Shown: one piece after another, positions 1 through 8,230 of the stretch
Position numbering within the stretch: the first letter of the stretch is position 1
Layout: each line of letters opens with the position of its first letter
Assembly: GCA_024281015.1 (NCBI GenBank)
Contig: JAMXLL010000073.1
Span: 1 to 34,045 of the forward strand
Direction of reading: 5' to 3'
DNA: 34,045 bases
From: Candidatus Binataceae bacterium
GTDB taxonomy: Bacteria > Desulfobacterota > Binatia > Binatales > Binataceae
Program-made: the position numbers and the translations under genes
The notes under the pieces: generated by a model
What the model was told of the DNA's origin: nothing
Databases searched by the model: none
Seen by the model: only the letters and a program-made list of their open reading frames with translations

Positions 1-1066
1 GACCGTCCCACGGCTCCATCATGCAGGAATGGAACTGATAGAACGCCCGTTTGCCATCATCCATCAATGGATCGTTCTGCCACGCTTCCGGGATCATCAT
101 CATCATGGCATGGGGCAGTGAGCGCCCGGTGCGCACCAGCAGTTCCAGGCAATTATCGAACGTCGCGGAGTCGCTGCCGTTGGCCTCGATAATCGGCTGG
201 ATTTTTTTGATATCGTCGCCGAACAGCGGGGAAGCGAACTGCTTTTCTCTCGCGTGCATCCAATTGATATTGCCGCGCAGCGTGTTGATCTCGCCGTTAT
301 GGCACAGGAAGCGGTACGGATGAGCGCGGTCCCAGCTTGGGAAAGTGTTGGTGGAAAAACGCTGATGGACCATCGCCAGCGCTGTTTCAACTGCAGGGTC
401 GAGCAGGTCGGGATAGAACCTGGGAATCTGATGTGAGATCAGCTGTCCTTTATAGACGATGGTCACGCTGGAAAGGCTGCAAATGTAAAACAACTCGCCT
501 TCATCCAGCCGAACCCTGGCAGCCTCATTGGTAACACGTTTGCGGATGACGTAGAGCTTGCGTTCCAGCGCGGCCTCGTCGTCGATGGCCGGGTTCTTAC
601 CGATGAAGACCTGACGAATCGCGGGCAATCCCTGCCGGGCAATTACACCGCATTGGCTGTCATCTACCGGTACCGTCCGCCAGCCCAACACTGATTGTCC
701 CTCGTCGCGGATGACTTGTTCAAAGATGGCTTCGCACGCCTCGCGCTTGCGCGTGTCAAGCGGCATGAATACCATGCCGATTCCATATTGGCCGGGGGCG
801 GGCAACTCGAAGCCGAGTTTGGCGGCCTCACGCGCGAAAAATGCGTGTGGAACCTGCATCAGCAGGCCGGCTCCATCCCCCGTCAGGGGGTCGCATCCGC
901 AGGCTCCGCGGTGGGTCAGATTGTCGAGCACCTGCAGGCCCTTGAGCACGATATCGTGTGATCTGCGACCGTTGATATTGACCACGAACCCCACCCCGCA
1001 GGCGTCGTGTTCGTGCTGGGGGTCGTATAGACCCTGTGCTTTGGGGATTGCGCGGAAGACCTGCAT
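1..1066 (-). CDS. gltB: Glutamate synthase large subunit, N-terminal part (cut by window edge)
   Basis: GltB takes the amide nitrogen of glutamine and, with 2-oxoglutarate, makes two glutamates in the cytoplasm. Only about the first 355 residues are present; the frame stays open to base 1. The visible part is the class II glutamine amidotransferase domain. The family signature HDACGVGFV gives the nucleophile as Cys23, so the removable propeptide would be about 22 residues. Further family blocks visible are THRGACGCDPLTGDGAG, QRFSTNTFPSW and CHNGEINTLRGN. Two in-frame ATGs lie at 1072 and 1066. The purine-rich AAGAAAGG sits about 7 bases before the second but only 1 before the first, so 1066 is chosen. 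Using 1072 would give a 4-base ATGA overlap with the Lrp-type gene upstream. Either way the two genes look co-transcribed and translationally coupled. Identity is very secure; the start is fairly secure. Confidence 0.95.
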   Translation of the reverse strand, partial: MQVFRAIPKAQGLYDPQHEHDACGVGFVVNINGRRSHDIVLKGLQVLDNLTHRGACGCDPLTGDGAGLLMQVPHAFFAREAAKLGFELPAPGQYGIGMVFMPLDTRKREACEAIFEQVIRDEGQSVLGWRTVPVDDSQCGVIARQGLPAIRQVFIGKNPAIDDEAALERKLYVIRKRVTNEAARVRLDEGELFYICSLSSVTIVYKGQLISHQIPRFYPDLLDPAVETALAMVHQRFSTNTFPSWDRAHPYRFLCHNGEINTLRGNINWMHAREKQFASPLFGDDIKKIQPIIEANGSDSATFDNCLELLVRTGRSLPHAMMMMIPEAWQNDPLMDDGKRAFYQFHSCMMEPWDG

Positions 1067-1068
1067 GG

Positions 1069-1629
1069 TCATGCCTTTCTTGGATCAGCGTTAAGATTTT
1101 TCGCGCTGGCGTGGCGATGGCGTTTGCCGTTGCCCGCTTCGTGCGGTGATTCCAATTGATCGACGTAGATTTGCGTGCGCTCAGTATGGGTCGAGAGAAC
1201 GACCATGGTTTCAGTCCTGATGACCCCCTCTATCATGCGGATGGTGCGGATAAGACTTTCCAGGCTCGCAGTGTTATGCGTTTTGACCTTGAGCAGGACC
1301 GTATGCTCACCGGTCACATGATGGCATTCGAGAATATCGTCAAGTTGTTCGACGGTCTCCTCGAACACGCCAATCGTACGCGGGTCACCGATCGAAACGC
1401 CAATGAAGGAAGTTACGTCTTTGCCTAATTTCCTCGCCTCCACCCTTGCGTGATAACCCGTGATTACGCCGATATCCTCGAGTTTCTTGACGCGCTCGAT
1501 AACTGATGGTGCCGAGAGTCCAACCTGTTCGGCAAGTTTGGTTAGCGCGATCCGGCCATGTTCCTGAAGAGTATTCAGGATCTGCAGATCGATGCTATCG
1601 GGCTCAAATGTTTCATGCCCCGTCTTCAT
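1069..1629 (-). CDS. Lrp/AsnC family transcriptional regulator
   Basis: 186-residue regulator. An N-terminal winged helix-turn-helix spans about residues 10-60 (DLQILNTLQEHGRIALTKLA, then SAPSVIERVKKLEDIGVITGY). A RAM ligand-binding domain follows at about residues 70-150, with the HHVTGEHTVLLKV strand typical of the family. The C-terminal 30 residues are basic and hydrophilic and lie beyond the usual end of the family. Such proteins form dimers to octamers and sense amino acids or related metabolites. Its stop codon touches the start of gltB on the same strand, so the likely target is the glutamate synthase operon; in Escherichia coli Lrp activates gltBDF. Regulation here is inferred from position. 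No strong Shine-Dalgarno is visible before the ATG at 1629. Confidence 0.92.
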   Translation of the reverse strand: MKTGHETFEPDSIDLQILNTLQEHGRIALTKLAEQVGLSAPSVIERVKKLEDIGVITGYHARVEARKLGKDVTSFIGVSIGDPRTIGVFEETVEQLDDILECHHVTGEHTVLLKVKTHNTASLESLIRTIRMIEGVIRTETMVVLSTHTERTQIYVDQLESPHEAGNGKRHRHASAKNLNADPRKA

Positions 1630-1746
1630 AAAACCAAGACCTCGGCGCGGTCGCTGCCGGAGTCACTCTCATTTCGGCCGCTGGTCCGCGACGGTGCTGG
1701 GCATGAGATAAAAACAGCGGCTGATTGAAACAGAGGGGCCAAAATA

Positions 1747-1763
1747 GCGGGGGAAGACCCCGC
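1747..1763 (-). terminator. Candidate intrinsic terminator hairpin
   Basis: Stem GCGGGG/CCCCGC with a 5-base loop. On the minus strand it is followed by TATTTT, a short uridine tract. It sits 3 bases after the stop of the small reading frame at 1767-2045 and could end creA readthrough or a small transcript from this gap. Confidence 0.4.
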
Positions 1764-1766
1764 GAG

Positions 1767-2045
1767 TCAAGGGATTCTAAGGCGAATCAAGAAAAAAGAA
1801 GATGTTTTCGACGACAATCTGGAGGCATCGCCCGTTTTTACTAAGGTCAGACGCTCCTTACGCCTTAGGAAAGCTGATTCTGGCTGCTTGAAAACCGGGC
1901 AAGCGGGAAAATTCTGAGCAGTTGCCTCTTCGGTGAGCAACAATCTCCCGCGCAAGCTTCTTATTGGCCGCCTCGCCAACCTCAAACCACGCCGAGTGAC
2001 CATAGCCTGCAGGCATTTAGTTTCCCGCCGCCCGAGATTGCTCAT
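1767..2045 (-). CDS. Doubtful small arginine-rich reading frame
   Basis: 92 codons, not recognised. The product would be rich in Arg, Leu and Ser with no visible domain, signal peptide or membrane segment. Only a weak ribosome binding site (GGCGGA, about 6 bases before the ATG) is seen. The one thing in its favour is the hairpin with a T-rich tail immediately after its stop. It may simply be non-coding DNA or part of a leader transcript. Confidence 0.15.
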   Translation of the reverse strand: MSNLGRRETKCLQAMVTRRGLRLARRPIRSLRGRLLLTEEATAQNFPACPVFKQPESAFLRRKERLTLVKTGDASRLSSKTSSFFLIRLRIP

Positions 2046-2154
2046 CGTAATTCCGCCAAATCAAGGCTCACGGAATTGCAGTACTTGGACATAATGCAAG
2101 TACGAATTGCGTGAAGCTATGTCGGGGCGTCGCAGCCAGGGTTGTGATTGTCGT

Positions 2155-2694
2155 TCAATGGTTTTGAGCAGTAGCCTCTATCAGCGACAGATCCGGCGCC
2201 TGTGATCCCCATGGCTGGGCCACGACCGCGGAGATCGAATTCTTGGGTGAGCCGTTGACTACCCGGGCGGTCCACACCACATACACAAAGCTTTGATGGG
2301 ATGCGTCCCAGAACCGGCTGACATGCAGCTGCTTGAATAATATCGAGCGTTTCTCGGTGAAGGCGTCCTCACCGTTTTTGAAAGCTGCCTTAACCTTGAT
2401 GGGTCCTGTCTGGCGCACAGCGACCGAGGCGTCGGACGTATCCTCCGCCAGCCCTAGTCCGCCTTTGACGCCGCCTGTCTGCGACTTGCTTATGAATACC
2501 GTGATGCCGTCAATTTTGGGATCGTCGTAAGACTCGATGACGATTCTATGATCCGGTCCGATCAGCTTGAACTCGGTATTGACCGAGCCAACGATGTGCC
2601 GCTCGTGATCACATGAGACAAATGCCGCGGGAGAACCCATCATCAGGACTGCGAGAAGACGGGTCGTCCACTGTATCTTCGAACCCTGTGTCAT
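2155..2694 (-). CDS. creA: CreA family protein, predicted lipoprotein
   Basis: 179 residues. The body matches CreA, a periplasmic protein of unknown biochemical role found across Proteobacteria: FKLIGPDHRIVIESYDDP, the block SKSQTGGVKGGLGLAEDTSD at about residues 69-88, and VNGSPKNSISAV near the C-terminus. The N-terminus has a basic start, a hydrophobic stretch (LLAVLMMGSPAAF) and then VSC, a plausible lipobox with Cys28 as the lipidated residue. In Escherichia coli CreA two cysteines lie in the VTCY and ISCQ positions; here they read ITVF and VAVR, so Cys28 is the only cysteine. GAGG lies about 11 bases before the ATG. It appears monocistronic. Family assignment is secure; lipoprotein status is inference. 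Confidence 0.9.
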   Translation of the reverse strand: MTQGSKIQWTTRLLAVLMMGSPAAFVSCDHERHIVGSVNTEFKLIGPDHRIVIESYDDPKIDGITVFISKSQTGGVKGGLGLAEDTSDASVAVRQTGPIKVKAAFKNGEDAFTEKRSILFKQLHVSRFWDASHQSFVYVVWTARVVNGSPKNSISAVVAQPWGSQAPDLSLIEATAQNH

Positions 2695-2814
2695 GACGTT
2701 AGCTGCCTCTAAATTTGAGATACGGCGCCGCCCACTTTGATATTATGAGCCACGAGCCTCAGCCGCACGTGATAACACCAGGCCGGTGCTCTCCGGACCA
2801 AAGTTAACCATCAG

Positions 2815-4299
2815 TCAAATACCGCGCGCGAAGCGCGCGGCCGAAGTGCCCGCTATCTTGCCGAAGACCGCACCTGACATTAGCCCGGTACCGCCCGGAT
2901 AATTGAAATAAAAAAGGCCTCCTACCAGTTCACCGGCCGCATAGAGACCCGGCACCGGCAATCCGTCAGTGTTAATGACGCTCCCATTGTCATCAATCCT
3001 GAGCCCACCAAAGGTGAACGTGATGCCGCACGTCACTGCATACGCCTCGAATGGTGGCGACTCCAACTTATTTGCCCAATTCGATTTATTGAGAGCCAAG
3101 CCGCGTGTGCATCGTCCATCCTTGACATTGGGATTAAACGGCACTTCGGTGCGGACGGCGGCATTATAGGTTTGGACTTCTTCCACAAAACCTTGGGCGT
3201 CGACGTCTTCGAGCTTGCCTGCCAGCTCTTCCAGGGTCAGCGCGGTGACTTTGGTGACGCGCTTGATGCGGTATTCGTCGCGCAACAGAGGGGCGACTTT
3301 ATGATCAAAGATCTGCCAGGCGAATTGCCCGGGCTGTTCGAGAATCGCACGTCCGTATTTGGCATAGGTGTAATTGCGAAAGTCGGCGCCTTCATCGACG
3401 AAACGGCGGCCGCGGGCATTCACCATGATTCCGAAGGGGTAGCTATGCTTCTGGAAGCCATCTCCGACGCTCAGCTCGCCGAATTCGGGTGCGTTGCGGT
3501 CCCAGCCCACGGCGTGGCATCCCGACCAATTGCCGTAAGGCATCGCGCCAATGTCCAGTGCCATACGGATACCGTCGCCGGTGTTGAACCGTGTTCCACG
3601 CACTTTTGCCAGATCCCATCCGGGACCGAGATACCGCGTGCGCCATTCCGCATTCGCTTCGAACCCTCCGCTCGCCAGTACCACGGCTTTGGCGGTAAAC
3701 CTTTCAGTGTGCCCCTGCCTGCGGGCAATGACCCCCTGAACCCCCTGGTCATCAGCGATCAAGTCGAGGGCGCGGGTTTGATATGACACGTCGACCCCGT
3801 TCTGCGACGCGATGGCGTACAGTGCATCGACCAAGCCGGGACCGCCACCCCATGCCTCAACGGTCAAGCCGCCCCAGAACTTGAAGCGTCCTTCAACCTT
3901 GAAGGCCTGACGGCCATAAATCGGGGCAAAACGCACTCCCCGGCCGCGCATCCAAAGCATCGTCTCAAGGCTGCGCGTAACAAGCGTCTCAGCCAGTTGC
4001 GGATTAGTGCGGTATTGAGTGACGCGGCACAGGTCGTCGTAAAACTGGTCCTGGGTATAGGTGCCGAAGTCGGTATTGGCGCGCTCCTCGTCGGTAAGGT
4101 CGGGCATCAACCGGGCCAAATCCTCGAACCCGTCATATGCGACCCGCATTCCGCCGGCAGTAAAGCGAGAGTTCCCGCCCCGCTCTGCATACGGGGCTGC
4201 CTCGAGCACCAGTACGCGCGCCCCCTCTTCCCGGGCGGCCAGCGCTGCGCAGAATGCCGCGTTCCCGCCGCCAACCACGATAACGTCGCAGGCGTTCAT
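2815..4299 (-). CDS. FAD-dependent dehydrogenase, tricarballylate dehydrogenase (TcuA)-like
   Basis: 494-residue flavoprotein of the fumarate reductase/succinate dehydrogenase FAD superfamily. The N-terminal dinucleotide motif VIVVGGGNAAFCAALAA binds FAD, and ERGGNSRFTAGGMR continues the FAD site. The C-terminal block GLRIDDNGSV, then GLYAAGELVGGLFYFNYPGG, is characteristic of TcuA-like enzymes. TcuA oxidises tricarballylate to cis-aconitate; the substrate here is not proven and could be another polycarboxylate or a 3-keto compound. A longer frame reaches 4386 and would overlap the upstream gene, but the ATG at 4299 has GGAAG 6 bases before it and begins exactly at the FAD strand, so it is preferred. 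It is the last gene of a four-gene minus-strand operon, 37 bases after the lyase gene. No TcuB electron-transfer partner or TcuC transporter is seen here. Confidence 0.85.
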   Translation of the reverse strand: MNACDVIVVGGGNAAFCAALAAREEGARVLVLEAAPYAERGGNSRFTAGGMRVAYDGFEDLARLMPDLTDEERANTDFGTYTQDQFYDDLCRVTQYRTNPQLAETLVTRSLETMLWMRGRGVRFAPIYGRQAFKVEGRFKFWGGLTVEAWGGGPGLVDALYAIASQNGVDVSYQTRALDLIADDQGVQGVIARRQGHTERFTAKAVVLASGGFEANAEWRTRYLGPGWDLAKVRGTRFNTGDGIRMALDIGAMPYGNWSGCHAVGWDRNAPEFGELSVGDGFQKHSYPFGIMVNARGRRFVDEGADFRNYTYAKYGRAILEQPGQFAWQIFDHKVAPLLRDEYRIKRVTKVTALTLEELAGKLEDVDAQGFVEEVQTYNAAVRTEVPFNPNVKDGRCTRGLALNKSNWANKLESPPFEAYAVTCGITFTFGGLRIDDNGSVINTDGLPVPGLYAAGELVGGLFYFNYPGGTGLMSGAVFGKIAGTSAARFARGI

Positions 4300-4336
4300 T
4301 GTGTGCTTCCAAACTTCGCTGCGGCTTCGGAAAAGC

Positions 4337-5254
4337 TCATTTCTCGTGCAGGTCGGTGGGTATGAGGCTGCGCAAGATCGATTCATCGAGCGCTTCGTAA
4401 TCGTGGTAGCCGATCGCCTCGTAAAGTTGCGCCCGTGTCTGCATGTGATCCAGCATACTTTCCGCGCTACCCTCCCGCACGAGCGTTGCGTACAAGTCCG
4501 TCATTGCCTTCGCCGCAACGCGCAACGAGGATACCGGCCAAATCACCATTTTGTAACCGAACTGTTCGAACTGCCGGGCGCTAAAATATGGGGTGCGGCC
4601 GAACTCCGTCATGTTCGCGAGCAGCGGAACAGACATCTCACGCGCGAAGCTGCGGAACATTTCCGCGCTGGTCAGGGCTTCGGGAAAAATAGCGTCGGCG
4701 CCGGCCTCGATATAAAGCCGGGCACGCTTGAGCGCGCCATCGAAGCCCTCGACCCCGGCTGCGTCAGTGCGCGCGATGATCTGCAAATGGCGCCTGGCAC
4801 GCTTCGCGGCGCTGACTTTCGCCGCCATCTCTTCAGGTGCAACCAGCCGCTTGTCATTGAGGTGACCACACTTTTTCGGCAGCATCTGATCTTCGAGCTG
4901 GAGAGCGGCGGCGCCCGCGTCTTCCAATTCGCGCACCGTCCGCATCACATTGAGCACTCCGCCGAAACCGGTGTCGGCATCGACCAATAGCGGCAAGCCT
5001 GTGGCACGCACAATCGCGCGGGTGAACAGGCAGAGTTCCTCCAGCCCGAGGAGTCCAAGATCGGCAAGGCCCAGACTGGCGCTAAGGGCACCGCCTGAGA
5101 GATAGAGCGCCTTGAAGCCGGCCTGCTTGGCAAGCAGTGCAGCGAGCGCATTATGCGCACCGGGAATCTGAACAATACCTGGTGCCGTCCACAGTTCCGC
5201 GAGGCGGGTCCCGGCAGATGCGGCGTTGCTATTATCGTGGCAAAGCCAAATCAT
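4337..5254 (-). CDS. Isocitrate lyase/PEP mutase superfamily enzyme, methylisocitrate lyase-like
   Basis: 305-residue TIM-barrel enzyme. The lyase signature KKCGH is at residues 127-131, with Cys129 the expected general acid; PEP mutases lack this cysteine, so C-C bond cleavage is more likely. VDADTGFGG (residues 91-99) and LQLED (118-122) supply the Mg-binding acidic residues. Close relatives are 2-methylisocitrate lyase (PrpB) and 2,3-dimethylmalate lyase, and sequence alone does not separate them. A TTG start at 5287 is possible but would overlap the hydrolase gene. The ATG at 5254 lies 7 bases after the hydrolase stop and keeps the whole conserved domain, though no clear Shine-Dalgarno is seen, suggesting translational coupling. 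Its place between a hydrolase and a TcuA-like dehydrogenase suggests processing of a branched tricarboxylate or hydroxy-diacid. Confidence 0.88.
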   Translation of the reverse strand: MIWLCHDNSNAASAGTRLAELWTAPGIVQIPGAHNALAALLAKQAGFKALYLSGGALSASLGLADLGLLGLEELCLFTRAIVRATGLPLLVDADTGFGGVLNVMRTVRELEDAGAAALQLEDQMLPKKCGHLNDKRLVAPEEMAAKVSAAKRARRHLQIIARTDAAGVEGFDGALKRARLYIEAGADAIFPEALTSAEMFRSFAREMSVPLLANMTEFGRTPYFSARQFEQFGYKMVIWPVSSLRVAAKAMTDLYATLVREGSAESMLDHMQTRAQLYEAIGYHDYEALDESILRSLIPTDLHEK

Positions 5255-5261
5255 CGTTTCA

Positions 5262-6080
5262 CTACGATGCGCGTTCGCGATGCTCAAGGAGGAACGCCAA
5301 AACTGCGCGATTGAACTTCTCGGGCTGTTCGATGTTGCTCAGATGGCCTGCGCCTTCGATCACGGTCAGTTGCGCGCCCGAGATTCGCTCGGCTATCTGG
5401 CGCGACAATGCCGGCGGAGTGAGCCGATCTTCATCGCCGACCACGACGTGGGTTGGAACCGCGATCTTCTCCAGCTCGAATCGGCGTCCGTATGCCGCGG
5501 TAGCGGCAAGAGTTTTGAGGTACGACTGCTTGTGCAGGGCCGCCATGCTGGCCACCAGGCGGTCGAACGAGCCGGGGCGCGCCGTTTGGCCGATCAGGCT
5601 CTGAGCAACGGCTGGCGCTATGTCCTTCGGCTCTTTGCCGGCCAACAGGGGTTCCTGGCGCAGTCGGACAAACTCCCGGCGCTGTTCGGGTGATAAGTGA
5701 CCGAAACCCGGCAGTGAATCGCAAAGCGTAAGCGTCGCGACCCGCTCCGGGTGGCGCGAATAGAAATCCATCGCGATCACTCCGCCCATTGAAAGCCCGA
5801 CGAGATGGGCTCTCGACGCGCGAAAGTAATCGAGTACACGGAGCAAGTCGCCGGCGAAATCGCCAAAATCGAGTGGTCCTTCGTAATCATCGCTAGCGCC
5901 GTAACCGCGGGCATCCCACGCAACAGCATGGAAATCAGCTGCGAACGCGGGAAGCTGATCGTGCCAGTTGGTGCGATTACCACCGATGCCATGCATCATC
6001 AGAAGGAGCGGTCCGGTGCCAGCGCTGTCCACCGCGATTCGGGGCGGCCCGGGGATGTGGTCAGTCATCCATGCTGCCAT
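5262..6080 (-). CDS. Alpha/beta hydrolase, enol-lactonase (PcaD)-like
   Basis: 272 residues with the complete alpha/beta hydrolase fold signature. The oxyanion region is HGIGGN (residues 30-35). The nucleophile elbow is GLSMGG with Ser97. The acid is Asp218 in GDEDRLTPP, and the base is His246 in GAGHLSNIE. The layout resembles 3-oxoadipate enol-lactonases and related ester or C-C hydrolases, but the exact substrate cannot be read from the sequence. The ATG at 6080 has AAGGAG 7 bases upstream, an excellent site; a second in-frame ATG at 6068 has none. It ends with TAG 7 bases before the lyase gene, and follows the SDR gene by 94 bases. The operon position suggests it opens a lactone or thio/ester made by the SDR. 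Confidence 0.88.
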   Translation of the reverse strand: MAAWMTDHIPGPPRIAVDSAGTGPLLLMMHGIGGNRTNWHDQLPAFAADFHAVAWDARGYGASDDYEGPLDFGDFAGDLLRVLDYFRASRAHLVGLSMGGVIAMDFYSRHPERVATLTLCDSLPGFGHLSPEQRREFVRLRQEPLLAGKEPKDIAPAVAQSLIGQTARPGSFDRLVASMAALHKQSYLKTLAATAAYGRRFELEKIAVPTHVVVGDEDRLTPPALSRQIAERISGAQLTVIEGAGHLSNIEQPEKFNRAVLAFLLEHRERAS

Positions 6081-6174
6081 TATGCTGCTCCTTTGGTGCG
6101 ATCAGCGGTGGTCACTTGTTTCGCTTCGGCTCCGTCCAGGCTGGCCTCACCCGCGGAATCTCATTGTCTTTTCG

Positions 6175-6957
6175 TTATTGCATAATGACGCCGCCATCCG
6201 GATGCAGGATTGAGCCGCTGAAGAAGCTGCCTTCCTCGCTGGCGAGGAAGAGCGCGGTGTTGGCGACGTCTTCGGGCTTGCCGATGCGCTTCAAAGGTGT
6301 TCGGTTGATCATCCGCTCGAAACGCGGGTCTTTTTGCATCCCCTTAGTCATCGGGGTGTCGATAACACCCGGTCCGATCGCGTTAGCTGTAATGTTGTAG
6401 CGCCCCAGTTCGAGCGCCATACACTTCATCAGCATCCAGACGCCGGCCTTGCTGACGCAATAATCACCGGATCCCCTAAGCGCTACCTTCGCAGCCCCAG
6501 AAGAGATTGCGATGATGCGCCCGCCGCGGCCCTGCTTGATCATCTCGCGTGCTACGGCTGAGCAGGTAAGAAAGACGCCGTCGAGATTAATGCTCATGAC
6601 TTTGCGCCATTCCTCGAACGGCAGCTCGTTGAGAAATTTGGACTCGACCTCGCCCTCTCCATAATTCGCTGACGAGACGCCCGCCGCCGCCAACACGATA
6701 TCGATGCCGCCGAGTTCGCGAACTGCGCGATCGACCATCGCTTGCACTTGCGACGGATTACTAACATCAACTGAAACCGCGAGCGCCTTGCGGCCCAGCT
6801 TACGGACCTGGTTTGCGGTATCTTCCGCGGCTGCCGCCTGGCGGTCAGCGATGCAAACGTTCGCTCCCTCCTGGGCGAAACGCAACGCCGAAGCGCGCCC
6901 GATGCCGCTGGCAGCACCCGTTATGAGGGCATTCTTCCCGTCCAGTCTGAGACTCAT
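6175..6957 (-). CDS. SDR family oxidoreductase (classical, NAD-type)
   Basis: 260 residues, the usual length of a classical short-chain dehydrogenase. The cofactor motif TGAASGIG is at residues 13-20. Asp38 at the end of the second strand favours NAD(H). The catalytic set is Asn124, Ser152/Ser153 in ISSG, Tyr166 and Lys170 in YCVSK. The usual NNAG is AAAG here. The C-terminus ends in HPDGGVIMQ. AAAGGAG lies 8 bases before the ATG. It is the first gene of the operon continuing through hydrolase, lyase and TcuA-like flavoprotein, so it probably oxidises a hydroxyl group of the same substrate. The substrate is unknown. Confidence 0.88.
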   Translation of the reverse strand: MSLRLDGKNALITGAASGIGRASALRFAQEGANVCIADRQAAAAEDTANQVRKLGRKALAVSVDVSNPSQVQAMVDRAVRELGGIDIVLAAAGVSSANYGEGEVESKFLNELPFEEWRKVMSINLDGVFLTCSAVAREMIKQGRGGRIIAISSGAAKVALRGSGDYCVSKAGVWMLMKCMALELGRYNITANAIGPGVIDTPMTKGMQKDPRFERMINRTPLKRIGKPEDVANTALFLASEEGSFFSGSILHPDGGVIMQ

Positions 6958-7240
6958 AACATTGCTCCTTTACCTGATACGTAGCACGCGGCGAGCATCG
7001 TTGTCGCCTCAGCCGCCCTCGAGCTGAGCCACTGATCCGACCACTCAATAATACGGCACAGGCAGCCTCTCATCAGAGCGAGGCCGATTGCTGTTTAACT
7101 CGACGCACCGAATTCAGCGGCATCCTCGACCGACACATCTGCGCGCGCGATCTTCGACGGCACGGAATGATGCGTGGAGCGCCGGAAGCAAAGCGCTACG
7201 AAACAAATACGACTCATCCAGTCAATCCGGGTAAAACAGG

Positions 7241-8161
7241 TTAGTTGGCGTAAATTTCCATTATCCGGCGCAGTAGCGCTAGCGCTTCCGGCTTGGGCCG
7301 CTGGAAGGAATTACGGCCGATGATGGAGCCGAAACCACCGCCAGCGTGAATCGCCTCGACTTCCTCCAGCAATCGCTGGTCTTGTTCGCGGGCACCACCC
7401 GAGAAAATCACGATACGCCGGCCGTCGAAGCAGCTTTGCACTACATGACGAACCCGTGCGGCGAGTGGCTCCAGCGGGATACGGGCGGCGTCATAGGCGG
7501 CCTTGGCTTCAGGCTGTTCAATATGCGACGAGGGCAGCTTCACCTTTATGATGTGGGCGCCGAGTTGCGCCGCAATCTGGGCTGCATAGGCAACCACGTC
7601 GAGCGCGGTCTCACCTTCTTTGCTTAGCCCCGAGCCCCGCGGATACGACCAGACGATGACGGCCAGACCGTGTGCCTTGGCTTCTTCGGCAATCTCGCGA
7701 AGCTGCTCGTACATTTCCTGGCGGTACGCGGAACCCGGATAGATCGTGAAGCCCACCGCTGAGCATCCCAAGCGGAGCGCGTCGCGTACGCTGCCGGTGA
7801 CCGCAGGCATCGGGTCGTGCTCGTCAAGTAGTAAGTCATGATTGTTCAACTTGAGGATAAGCGGTATTTCTCCGGCGTGCTCGGCGGCTCCAGCCTCAAT
7901 AAACCCTAGCGGCGCGGCGTAGCCGTTACAGCCCGCATCCAGCGCCAGCGCAAAATGGTACAAGGGGTTATAGGCGGGTGGATTGGGCGCGAAACTTCGC
8001 GCGGGTCCATGCTCGAAACCCTGATCTACGGGTAAGATCACCAGCTTTCCAGTACCCGCCAGGCGGCCGTGGTTGAGAAAGCGGGCGAGGTTGGCTCTAA
8101 CTCCGGGATTTTCCGCAACGTAATAACTGAGGATCTCTCGCACGCGCGGGCTCATCATCAC
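7241..8161 (-). CDS. Class I fructose-bisphosphate aldolase, DhnA/FbaB type
   Basis: 306-residue TIM-barrel aldolase of the archaeal/bacterial DhnA (FbaB) class, which uses a Schiff-base lysine rather than zinc. Seen: LPVDQGFEHGP near residues 43-53, FTIYPGSAY at 138-146, HIIKVKLPSSH at 203-213 carrying the lysine region that forms the Schiff base, and the phosphate-binding glycines IFSGGAREQ and GGFGSIIGRNSFQR near the C-terminus. It would cleave fructose-1,6-bisphosphate to DHAP and glyceraldehyde-3-phosphate, or run in reverse. The frame opens with GTG followed by two ATGs; AAGGAG lies about 9 bases before the GTG. It is third in the minus-strand zwf-glk-fba unit, 69 bases after glk. Identity is firm, the exact start less so. 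Confidence 0.9.
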   Translation of the reverse strand: MMMSPRVREILSYYVAENPGVRANLARFLNHGRLAGTGKLVILPVDQGFEHGPARSFAPNPPAYNPLYHFALALDAGCNGYAAPLGFIEAGAAEHAGEIPLILKLNNHDLLLDEHDPMPAVTGSVRDALRLGCSAVGFTIYPGSAYRQEMYEQLREIAEEAKAHGLAVIVWSYPRGSGLSKEGETALDVVAYAAQIAAQLGAHIIKVKLPSSHIEQPEAKAAYDAARIPLEPLAARVRHVVQSCFDGRRIVIFSGGAREQDQRLLEEVEAIHAGGGFGSIIGRNSFQRPKPEALALLRRIMEIYAN

Positions 8162-8230
8162 GGCTGTATGCTCCTTGAGCGGGCCTTCTATGCGTACTGC
8201 GCGGAATAGTGGTGCGGCATTGCTACTGCT

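Larger units (their letters stand above)
1630..2154. other. Intergenic region upstream of the Lrp-type gene
   Basis: 525 bases between the Lrp-type gene and creA, both read leftwards. It must hold the promoter of the lrp-gltB unit. A small arginine-rich reading frame at 1767-2045 (minus) and a hairpin at 1747-1763 are listed separately. No RNA family was recognised. Confidence 0.5.

Noticed and set aside
3172-3786. 204-codon plus-strand open frame
   Set aside because: Opposite the FAD dehydrogenase gene; its translation is a shadow of that gene.
4061-4990. 309-codon plus-strand open frame
   Set aside because: Opposite the TcuA-like and lyase genes, Arg-rich and without any motif.
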